Source: DALYDP01 sp964348685 (GTDB lineage: Bacteria; Patescibacteriota; Gracilibacteria; Peribacterales; Peribacteraceae). Taken from it: DNA of 7,325 bases. Of the stretch, positions 1 to 4,148 are shown one piece after another. The notes beneath the pieces were generated by a model that made no database searches, was not told the origin of the DNA, and worked only from the letters and a program-made list of their open reading frames with translations. The DNA lies in NCBI GenBank assembly GCA_964348685.1, contig CAYGDM010000054.1:1-7325 (forward strand), in the 5' to 3' direction. Numbering within the stretch: position 1 is the stretch's first letter; the number at the start of each line of letters is the position of its first letter. Position numbers and translations under genes: made by a program.

Positions 1-357
1 CTCCTCCTCCGCGGTATCGAGCGCGAGGACATCCAGCGCGGCCAGGTCTTGGCCAAGCCGGGTTCCATCAAGCCTCACACGCAGTTCGAGTCCGAGGTGT
101 ATATCCTCACGAAGGAGGAAGGTGGCCGCCACACGCCGTTCTTCAAGGGTTATAAGCCCCAGTTCTACGTCCGCACGACGGACGTGACGGGCGCCGTCAC
201 CCTCCCGGACAACGTGGAGATGGTCATGCCGGGCGATAACGTGAAGTTCACGGTCGAGCTCGTTGCTCCGGTCGCTCTCGAAGAGGGCACGCGCTTCGCT
301 ATCCGCGAAGGCGGCCGCACGGTCGGCTCCGGCGTCGTCACGAAGATCGTCAAATAA
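1..357 (+). CDS. tuf: Elongation factor Tu, C-terminal part (5' truncated by window)
   Basis: EF-Tu is the GTPase that delivers aminoacyl-tRNA to the ribosomal A site. Reading frame 1 is open from the first base and ends at TAA 355-357, giving 118 residues, about the last 30% of a protein that is normally near 395 residues. The residues seen belong to the end of domain 2 and to domain 3: LLLRGIERED at the very start, then GQVLAKPGSIKPH, EVYILTKEEGGRHTPFF, QFYVRTTDVTG, MPGDN and the closing RFAIREGGRTVGSGVV. All are near-identical to the textbook EF-Tu C-terminus. The gene is cut by the window, so an in-frame TTG at 49 is internal and not a start. It is followed after 69 bp by rpsJ in the same direction, the ancestral str/S10 junction order. 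A palindrome lies in the gap. Identification is certain. Confidence 0.98.
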   Translation, partial: LLLRGIEREDIQRGQVLAKPGSIKPHTQFESEVYILTKEEGGRHTPFFKGYKPQFYVRTTDVTGAVTLPDNVEMVMPGDNVKFTVELVAPVALEEGTRFAIREGGRTVGSGVVTKIVK

Positions 358-366
358 AGACTTTCC

Positions 367-399
367 CCGTACGGGCGACCCGACGGGTCGCCCGTACGG
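367..399. repeat. Perfect 15-bp inverted repeat between tuf and rpsJ
   Basis: The left arm CCGTACGGGCGACCC (367-381) and the right arm GGGTCGCCCGTACGG (385-399) are exact reverse complements around a 3-nt GAC loop. RNA from either strand would form a very stable hairpin. The downstream stretch is pyrimidine-rich but has no run of more than three T, so it is not a classical intrinsic terminator for tuf, although it could cause pausing or attenuation. The perfect symmetry and GC-rich core look more like a dispersed REP/MITE-type intergenic palindrome than a gene-specific terminator. That second reading is inference and depends on copy number in the genome. Confidence 0.85.
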
Positions 400-426
400 T
401 TCCCGCTCTTTCTCCCCCCACTTCCC

Positions 427-873
427 ATGGTTACGAAGAAACCCGCAGCCCCGAAGAAGGAAAAAGCCGATCCGAAGCCCAAGGCAGCCCCTAAGAAGGT
501 CGCGGGCAAGGCAGAAGCATCCGCGGAAGTGAAGGACGTGAAACAAGCCAAGAAAAAAGATATGGGTGCCGCAGGCATCCGGATCCGTTTAAGCGCGTTC
601 GATCACCGCGTGCTCGACGAGGCCGCCGCAAAGATCATCGACACGGCCGAGCGCTCGGGCGCGGTCGTGCACGGTCCGATCCCCCTCCCCACGAAGATCC
701 GCAAGTTCACGGTGAACAAGTCGACCTTCGTGCACAAGAACGCGCGCGACCAGTACGAGATGCGCATCCACCGCCGCTTGATCGACCTCACCGAGACAAC
801 CTTCAAGACGGTCGAATCGTTGCAGTCGCTGTCGCTGCCGTCCGGCGTCGACATCGAGATCAAGATGAAATAA
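427..873 (+). CDS. rpsJ: 30S ribosomal protein S10 (uS10) with N-terminal extension
   Basis: uS10 is a 30S head protein, and also the NusE partner of NusB in antitermination. The canonical protein begins near residue 48 (IRIRLSAFDHRVLDEAA) and carries the hallmark stretches GPIPLPTKIRKFTV, FVHKNARDQYEMRIHRRLIDL and the C-terminal LPSGVDIEIKMK. This conserved part is about 100 residues, the normal family length. In front of it are about 46 residues made almost wholly of Lys, Ala, Pro and Glu, low-complexity and probably disordered. The upstream ATG (427) is chosen because the frame is open and the low-complexity stretch looks like genuine protein. An internal ATG at 562 (residue 46) would give a conventional S10, and the choice is not settled. 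No Shine-Dalgarno motif precedes either ATG. The gene lies directly after tuf, but a terminator follows rather than rplC. A NusB gene lies about 3 kb downstream on the other strand. Confidence 0.95.
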   Translation: MVTKKPAAPKKEKADPKPKAAPKKVAGKAEASAEVKDVKQAKKKDMGAAGIRIRLSAFDHRVLDEAAAKIIDTAERSGAVVHGPIPLPTKIRKFTVNKSTFVHKNARDQYEMRIHRRLIDLTETTFKTVESLQSLSLPSGVDIEIKMK

Positions 874-896
874 TCCCCGTCACGCATTCCAAAAAG

Positions 897-919
897 AGAG
901 GGCTTCGGCCCTCTTTTTT
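897..919 (+). terminator. Intrinsic terminator after rpsJ
   Basis: The stem AGAGGGC (897-903) pairs with GCCCTCT (908-914) around a TTCG tetraloop, and T914-T919 form the U-tract. The five A at 891-895 make it potentially bidirectional. It lies 24 nt after the rpsJ stop and marks the end of the tuf-rpsJ unit. It is the only classical GNRA/UNCG-type terminator I see in the window. Confidence 0.93.
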
Positions 920-921
920 GA

Positions 922-933
922 TATAGTCACCCC
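922..933 (+). promoter_or_regulatory. -10 hexamer placed for a leaderless transcript of the SLH-DsbA gene
   Basis: TATAGT (922-927) sits exactly 6 nt before the ATG at 934, so transcription would start at or within a base of the A of the start codon. No convincing -35 is present, because that region is occupied by the rpsJ terminator hairpin. No Shine-Dalgarno motif could fit in the remaining 6 nt. The same arrangement recurs at four other genes in the window. Confidence 0.6.
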
Positions 934-1773
934 ATGCAGCGCACCCTCCTTCTCTCGGCCCTCGCTCTCCTTGTAAGCGTCGGTTCCTTCATCGGCGGCC
1001 TCAGTGCCCAGAGCACCTGGTTCCGCGACGTCCCAAACGACCACTGGGCGAAGGACGCGATCCAGTACGCGTCCGAGAGCGGCCTTATGAAAGGCATGAG
1101 CGAGGATGTCTTCGCGCCGAACGAAGCAGTGACCCGCGCGCAACTGGCAATGGTGCTCTACCGACAATTCGGCGACAACGCGGATCTCGACGACATCTAC
1201 ATCCCGCCGGAGGAGCCTGATTACGAACCGGCCAATGCCGACGATGATGCAGTTTTAGGCAAGAAAACCGCACCTATTACGCTTATTGAGTTTGGCGACT
1301 ACCAGTGCCCGTTCTGTTCGCGCCACTTCGCGGACACGTTGCCGCAGATCACGGAAGACTACATCGACACGGGCAAAGTGAAGTTCGTGTTCCGCGACTT
1401 CCCGCTGTCGTTCCATCAAAACGCCTATATGGCGGCCGAAGCGTCGGAGTGCGCCGGCGAGCAGGATGAGTTTTGGGCGATGCACGACATGCTCTACAGC
1501 GAACAGGCCGCGTGGATGAACGAAGCGGATCCTCTCGCAACGTTCGTCGGCTTCGCCGAAGAGATCAGCATCGACGAGGGCGACTTCGAACGCTGTATCG
1601 AGAATGGCGACATGGCCGATGAAATCGCAGACGATGCGGACGATGCTTCCGACTCTGGCATCTCTGGAACGCCGGGCTTCTGGATCCTCGGACCGAACGG
1701 CCAGGCAGAGCAGATCAGCGGCGCGTATCCGTACGAACACTTCAAGGCAGTGTTCGACAAGATGCTCGATTAA
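934..1773 (+). CDS. Secreted SLH-domain plus DsbA-like thiol oxidoreductase
   Basis: The product is 279 residues. Residues 1-25 form a Sec signal peptide (QRT, hydrophobic core, LSA before QS). Residues 28-80 match one S-layer homology (SLH) module: WFRDVPNDHWAKDAI, then GLMKGMSEDVFAPNEAVTRAQLA. SLH modules usually bind cell-wall polymer and normally come in threes. An acidic Pro/Asp/Glu linker (85-105) leads to a DsbA/BdbD-type thioredoxin domain (about 108-279). This has the active site C125-P-F-C128 in GDYQCPFC, the cis-proline loop GTPGF (T246-P247), and a second Cys pair, C173 and C221, common in this family. It probably forms or shuffles disulfides in exported proteins while anchored to the cell surface. 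The start is fixed by the signal peptide and a -10 box 6 nt upstream. The gene is monocistronic and convergent with the next gene, overlapping it by 4 bp at the stops. The domain calls are firm and the substrate is unknown. Confidence 0.93.
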   Translation: MQRTLLLSALALLVSVGSFIGGLSAQSTWFRDVPNDHWAKDAIQYASESGLMKGMSEDVFAPNEAVTRAQLAMVLYRQFGDNADLDDIYIPPEEPDYEPANADDDAVLGKKTAPITLIEFGDYQCPFCSRHFADTLPQITEDYIDTGKVKFVFRDFPLSFHQNAYMAAEASECAGEQDEFWAMHDMLYSEQAAWMNEADPLATFVGFAEEISIDEGDFERCIENGDMADEIADDADDASDSGISGTPGFWILGPNGQAEQISGAYPYEHFKAVFDKMLD

Positions 1774-2090
1774 TCGTCGATCGCCTCCAAGACGATCCCC
1801 TGCTCGAACCCTCCGCGCTCGTCCCACTTTTTCTTCTTGATGTCGTTGATACGCGACATATCGATGTCGTATGCGCGCTGAATCGCCTGAAGCACCTCGT
1901 ACACATCCGCCAATTCTTCGGTAAGGGATTCGACATTTTGGCTTTCCGAAGCCTCTTTTGCCTCTTCCGCTAATTTCGTTTTCAGCATCGTCTTCTTCTC
2001 GTCGCCGTCGACGATGCGCGTACGAGGCGTTTTACCGTCGGCGCGGATAATCTCGGGGATGCGGTCGCGGACGAGTTTGGGATAAGACAT
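1770..2090 (-). CDS. MazG/HisE-like NTP pyrophosphohydrolase (COG4997 type)
   Basis: This 106-residue all-alpha protein opens with YPKLVRDRIPEII, the signature of the COG4997 branch of the MazG/PRA-PH-like superfamily. The metal-binding pattern is present: E42-E43-x-x-E46 on one helix, then E59-x-x-D62 (EELADVYEVL) on the next. These enzymes hydrolyse nucleoside triphosphates to the monophosphate and pyrophosphate with Mg2+, usually as dimers or tetramers. The common role assigned is clearing non-canonical nucleotides, and the exact substrate here cannot be read from sequence. HisE itself is less likely, because no his genes are nearby and the KLVRD opening is typical of the other branch. ATG 2090 is chosen because the signature starts at residue 3 and a TAGACT box lies 6 nt upstream. 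The stop TAA shares the TTAA at 1770-1773 with the convergent SLH-DsbA gene. Confidence 0.88.
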   Translation of the reverse strand: MSYPKLVRDRIPEIIRADGKTPRTRIVDGDEKKTMLKTKLAEEAKEASESQNVESLTEELADVYEVLQAIQRAYDIDMSRINDIKKKKWDERGGFEQGIVLEAIDD

Positions 2091-2096
2091 GCCTTT

Positions 2097-2102
2097 AGTC
2101 TA
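2097..2102 (-). promoter_or_regulatory. -10 hexamer for leaderless MazG-like gene
   Basis: On the minus strand TAGACT is followed by 6 nt and then the ATG at 2090, so the predicted transcript begins at the start codon. The region where a -35 would lie falls inside the REP-like hairpin (2111-2139) and shows no good match. The insertion may therefore have replaced or weakened the original upstream promoter half. Confidence 0.5.
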
Positions 2103-2110
2103 TTCCGTTA

Positions 2111-2139
2111 CGGTCTCAGAAGCAGCCCTACGCGGCTGC
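2111..2139 (-). repeat. REP-like hairpin, left copy (downstream of RAYT gene)
   Basis: Read on the minus strand, the stem GCAGCC and GGCTGC closes a 6-nt loop GCGTAG, followed by an 11-nt tail ending CTGAGACCG. It matches 24 of 29 positions with the copy at 2633-2661 on the opposite strand, with no gaps. The two stem differences are paired (C-G replaced by G-C), so the hairpin is preserved. The tail points away from the transposase gene in both copies. Confidence 0.85.
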
Positions 2140-2144
2140 GTATA

Positions 2145-2627
2145 TTACGCGATGCTATGCGCCATCGGATCAACCTCCCACAAACCGCACGCCGATGACC
2201 ACGGATATTCGGTCACACGTTTTGCGAGACCGGCGCGAACGGGATTTAAATCAACGTATCGCAACGCGGCCGGTACGTTACGAGCGATGCGCACGTGAAA
2301 TCGGCTCTGCCAAAATTGCGGAATGCCGACGGCAAAAAACATTCCTGTTTTGTACGAATTCATCACCATCGTGATGGTTAATGGTGCGACAACGCGCATC
2401 AAGAGATGGCAATGATCGGGCATGAACACGAATCCGTAGAGATGAAACGGATGTCGCTCGCGAACGCGATACAACAATTCGATCGCCGCACGCGCATGCG
2501 TCGGATCCTCGAAATGCGGCGCCCGCTTACGCGTGACGATCGTGATGAGCATGGGGAAACCGCTTTGGACAGGGTGGGGTTGGGACATGCGGGAATGGTC
2601 GCATGTCATGCATTGGGTGTTTTTCAT
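2145..2627 (-). CDS. REP-associated tyrosine transposase (Y1_Tnp, HUH endonuclease)
   Basis: The product belongs to the IS200-like/RAYT family of single-strand DNA nucleases that cut at hairpin repeats through a 5'-phosphotyrosine link. From ATG 2627 it is 160 residues, normal for RAYTs. The opening strand PMLITIVTRKRAPHF is followed by FVFMPDHCHLLM, which holds the HUH metal ligands as His-Cys-His. Next come FWQSRFHVRIAR and RYVDLNPVRAGL, whose Tyr is the likely nucleophile, then EYPWSSA. All core motifs are present, so the gene looks intact. An in-frame GTG at 2636 lies inside the right-hand hairpin and is less likely as a start. Neither start has a ribosome binding site or a -10 box 6 nt upstream, unlike neighbouring genes, so expression is probably low. 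There is no adjacent tnpB, which fits a RAYT rather than an IS605 element. Confidence 0.9.
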   Translation of the reverse strand: MKNTQCMTCDHSRMSQPHPVQSGFPMLITIVTRKRAPHFEDPTHARAAIELLYRVRERHPFHLYGFVFMPDHCHLLMRVVAPLTITMVMNSYKTGMFFAVGIPQFWQSRFHVRIARNVPAALRYVDLNPVRAGLAKRVTEYPWSSACGLWEVDPMAHSIA

Positions 2628-2632
2628 GGGTT

Positions 2633-2661
2633 GCACCCACGTAGGGGTGCGGCTGAGACCG
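2633..2661 (+). repeat. REP-like hairpin, right copy (upstream of RAYT gene)
   Basis: The stem GCACCC (2633-2638) pairs with GGGTGC (2645-2650) around the loop ACGTAG, followed by a tail through CTGAGACCG. It is the inverted partner of 2111-2139. The sequence just inside it (CATGGG, then YTGCACCC) is also shared with the third copy at 2717. Confidence 0.85.
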
Positions 2662-2675
2662 ACGACGAAAACGCC

Positions 2676-2695
2676 GTTCTATCCATCGATAGAAC
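2676..2695. repeat. Short perfect hairpin between the REP-like copies
   Basis: GTTCTAT (2676-2682) and ATAGAAC (2689-2695) are exact inverted arms around CCATCG. It lies in the 55-bp spacer between two REP-like units on the promoter side of the transposase gene. No T-tract follows on either strand, so it is not an obvious terminator. A role as part of a compound repeat is possible but unproven. Confidence 0.6.
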
Positions 2696-2716
2696 ATTGC
2701 CATGATGAATATCGTT

Positions 2717-2776
2717 CATGGGCTGCACCCGCCCTTCGGCATCGCTCAGGATAAACTCCTGGGTGCGGCTGAGACC
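2717..2776 (+). repeat. Third REP-like copy with an expanded, branched loop
   Basis: It has the same outer stem as the right copy: GCACCC (2725-2730) with GGGTGC (2761-2766). The flanks are also the same, CATGGG before and GGCTGAGACC after (to 2776). The 6-nt loop is replaced by 30 nt that can fold into two small side hairpins, GCC-CTTC-GGC (2731-2740) and AGGA-TAAAC-TCCT (2748-2760), giving a possible cloverleaf-like junction. It ends 7 nt from the rnc stop codon, so on the minus strand it would be the first structure in the rnc 3' end and may protect or terminate that transcript. It is not U-rich. Confidence 0.75.
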
Positions 2777-2783
2777 CAAAACG

Positions 2784-3473
2784 TCATTTCCACCCCTTCG
2801 CCTTGAGGCCCGCCTTCGCCGCGGCCTGTTCGGAGCGCTGCTTGCTCATGCCTTTGCCCACGGCGACCTTCTCCTCGCCGATGAACACGGCCGTCGTGAA
2901 TTCCTTCAGGTGGTCAGGCCCTTCCGCGTCGATCGTCTCATAGTGCGGCGTGATGCCGTGCTTCTCCTGCGCCTTCTCCTGGAAGAGGCTCTTCTCGTCG
3001 CGGTCTTTTCCCTGCGCGAGCAGGCCCTCGAGCCGACCGAGGATGAATTGGTGGCAGAAAACCGACGCGGCTTCGAACCCGCGGTCGAGGTACAGCGCCC
3101 CGATCAGCGCTTCGAGCGCGTTAGCCAACGTCGAATCGCGGTCACGGCCGCCGCTGGCCTCTTCGCCGCGGCTGAGCAGCAGGTATTCGCCGAGCTTCAA
3201 TTCGCGCGCCACCACGGCCAAGTGCTCTCGCTGCACGAGCGCCGAGCGCCAGTTGGTCAGCTCGCCTTCGGGCTTGTCGCTCAGGTGATAGAGATATTCC
3301 GTCGCGACCAATTCGAGCACCGCGTCGCCGAGGAACTCCATGCGTTCGTTGTGCGCCGCGCGCTTGCTCTCTCGCACCGAGCTACGATGGGTCAGCGCCT
3401 GCACCAACAAATCTTTATCGCGGAATGCGACTCCGATTGCCTTCTCGAGCATGACGTGCGATGCGCCTGGCAT
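2784..3473 (-). CDS. rnc: Ribonuclease III
   Basis: RNase III is the double-strand-specific endonuclease that processes rRNA precursors and structured mRNAs. The product has 229 residues, a typical length. The endonuclease domain (about 8-150) holds the signature NERMEFLGDAVLE (42-54), supplying E46 and D50, and LANALEALIGALYLD (116-130), supplying E121. The position filled by the conserved metal-binding Asp (D114 in E. coli) is N118 here, which is unusual but keeps E121. The double-stranded-RNA-binding domain occupies about 160-229 and ends with RSEQAAAKAGLKA. ATG 3473 lies 20 nt after the nusB stop with no Shine-Dalgarno motif, but TACAAT sits exactly 6 nt upstream. The gene therefore may be transcribed both from the upstream operon and as its own leaderless mRNA. 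A REP-like hairpin follows the stop. Confidence 0.97.
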   Translation of the reverse strand: MPGASHVMLEKAIGVAFRDKDLLVQALTHRSSVRESKRAAHNERMEFLGDAVLELVATEYLYHLSDKPEGELTNWRSALVQREHLAVVARELKLGEYLLLSRGEEASGGRDRDSTLANALEALIGALYLDRGFEAASVFCHQFILGRLEGLLAQGKDRDEKSLFQEKAQEKHGITPHYETIDAEGPDHLKEFTTAVFIGEEKVAVGKGMSKQRSEQAAAKAGLKAKGWK

Positions 3474-3479
3474 GAACAG

Positions 3480-3485
3480 ATTGTA
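3480..3485 (-). promoter_or_regulatory. Internal -10 hexamer for leaderless rnc
   Basis: Minus-strand TACAAT (5 of 6 matches to TATAAT) lies in the 20-nt nusB-rnc gap, exactly 6 nt before the rnc ATG. No good -35 is seen in the end of nusB. The spacing is the same as at four other genes here, which is the main support. Confidence 0.55.
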
Positions 3486-3493
3486 GAGGAATA

Positions 3494-3904
3494 TCAGGCG
3501 GGCTTCGACCCGTTCGCAACGGCATTGAGCACGCCGTTCACGAATTTACCGGATTCATCGGTGCCGAATTCCTTCGCGATATCAATTGCCTCGTTCATCA
3601 CCACCGCGGGCGGCGCGTCTTTGGTCACGAGCAATTCATACGCGCCGATCTGGAGCACGCAACGCGACACGGGATCCATGCGGTCGAGCGTCCAGCCCGG
3701 CGCGTGATCCTGGATCGTCTGCTTCAACATGTCTTCGTTCTTCAGCACGCCCTCGAGCAACGCTTTCGCGAACGCATCATCCATCTCGCCGAGCTCCGCA
3801 TGATTCATTTTCAGCGCCGCATCGGGATCGACGTTGGCGCGACGCTCGCGCTCGAAAAGCACCTGCATGACTGCGATGCGCGAGAGGTGGCGGCGGCGTG
3901 CCAT
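3494..3904 (-). CDS. nusB: Transcription antitermination factor NusB
   Basis: NusB pairs with S10 (NusE) to bind boxA RNA and suppress termination in rRNA operons. The product is 136 residues, within the family range of about 130-150. The N-terminus RRRHLSRIAVMQVLFE is the typical Arg-rich RNA-binding start with the YQ-like helix. The centre has VSRCVLQIGAYELLV, and the C-terminus has the diagnostic VVMNEAIDIAKEFGTDESGKFVNGVLNAV. ATG 3904 is 4 nt after the stop of the upstream bL32-like gene, indicating tight co-transcription. No separate promoter is seen. rnc follows after 20 nt, so factors for rRNA transcription and rRNA processing are made together. Confidence 0.97.
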   Translation of the reverse strand: MARRRHLSRIAVMQVLFERERRANVDPDAALKMNHAELGEMDDAFAKALLEGVLKNEDMLKQTIQDHAPGWTLDRMDPVSRCVLQIGAYELLVTKDAPPAVVMNEAIDIAKEFGTDESGKFVNGVLNAVANGSKPA

Positions 3905-3908
3905 AGAA

Positions 3909-4094
3909 TTAAGCTTTGATGCGCGTAATGCCCTTCAACGCCTTCTTGCCCTTGTTCTTGGGGGCGGCGGGAGTGGAATACGGCGACATGGAATTATCGC
4001 GCAGGCGCTTCACCTCCGAGCTCGCGTAGTGCGAGTGCTGGAGCCGCGTTGCGCGCTTGGCGCGCTTCTTCTTTGGTACTGGTCGTTTACCCAT
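3909..4094 (-). CDS. Small basic protein resembling ribosomal protein bL32, zinc site absent
   Basis: This 61-residue, strongly basic protein begins MGKRPVPKKKRAKRATRLQH with a following SHYA. This lines up well with the bL32 N-terminus as I recall it (PVPKKK, then an Arg-rich stretch, then SHHAL). bL32 sits near the peptidyl-transferase centre of the 50S subunit through this N-terminal tail. The C-terminal half (SPYSTPAAPKNKGKKALKG) does not resemble the usual zinc ribbon and has no cysteine, so if this is bL32 it is a metal-free, divergent form. Support comes from position: it is the first gene of an operon with nusB and rnc, both in ribosome biogenesis, with only 4 nt to nusB and a good promoter in front. 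Another small basic ribosomal or nucleic-acid-binding protein cannot be excluded, so no symbol is given. Confidence 0.6.
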   Translation of the reverse strand: MGKRPVPKKKRAKRATRLQHSHYASSEVKRLRDNSMSPYSTPAAPKNKGKKALKGITRIKA

Positions 4095-4105
4095 AAGTGC
4101 TGCGC

Positions 4106-4134
4106 AGGGTACGGTCTACGATTGGCCCTGTAAA
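4106..4134 (-). promoter_or_regulatory. Promoter of the bL32-like/nusB/rnc operon
   Basis: On the minus strand TTTACA (revcomp of 4129-4134, 5 of 6 to TTGACA) is separated by 17 nt from TACCCT (revcomp of 4106-4111). The start codon follows 11 nt later, predicting a 5' leader of only about 4-5 nt. The -35 overlaps a small hairpin (4125-4138). Confidence 0.6.
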
Positions 4135-4138
4135 GGGC
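4125..4138. repeat. Small hairpin between the BI-1 gene and the ribosomal operon
   Basis: GCCCT (4125-4129) pairs with AGGGC (4134-4138) around GTAA. It lies about 11 nt after the stop of the minus-strand BI-1 gene and could help end that transcript, but there is no T-tract. It also contains the -35 of the next operon, so an operator role is possible. Function is undecided. Confidence 0.4.
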
Positions 4139-4148
4139 ATTTCGGGCT

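Larger units (their letters stand above)
2111..2661 (-). mobile_element. RAYT-type Y1 transposase unit bounded by inverted REP-like hairpins
   Basis: A complete Y1/HUH transposase gene fills the space between two 29-nt, 83%-identical inverted hairpin repeats. The left repeat ends 5 nt from the gene's stop codon, and the right repeat begins 5 nt upstream of its ATG. This matches the known architecture of tnpA-REP loci, where a single-copy transposase is flanked by the palindromes it recognises. I see no target-site duplication, which is expected because Y1 enzymes move single-stranded DNA without making one. It sits between the MazG-like gene and rnc and disrupts neither. Confidence 0.75.

Noticed and set aside
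263..532. Plus-strand open frame spanning the tuf end, the palindrome and the rpsJ start
   Set aside because: Arg/Ser/Pro-rich, out of frame with both real genes, and read through the palindrome.
1255..1827. Minus-strand open frame (190 codons) opposite the SLH-DsbA gene
   Set aside because: Arg/Val/Ala-rich composition without motifs, fully antisense to a protein with clear SLH and CPFC motifs.
2145..2627. IS605-type element with tnpB, or a broken transposase pseudogene
   Set aside because: No tnpB or omega RNA-like region is nearby, and the transposase has all catalytic motifs in one uninterrupted frame.
2628..2636. GTG start for the transposase at 2636
   Set aside because: It lies within the right-hand REP-like hairpin. 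ATG 2627 just outside leaves the whole Y1 domain intact. Neither has a ribosome site, so this is a preference and not proof.
2111..2776. CRISPR array or leader in the repeat-rich stretch
   Set aside because: Repeats differ in orientation and spacing, are separated by a gene, and no regular spacers or cas genes occur.
2718..3707. Long plus-strand open frame (329 codons) across rnc and the end of nusB
   Set aside because: It is antisense to two certain genes in GC-rich DNA, its protein has no recognisable fold or motif, and it starts inside the REP-like repeat. It is a codon-bias shadow.
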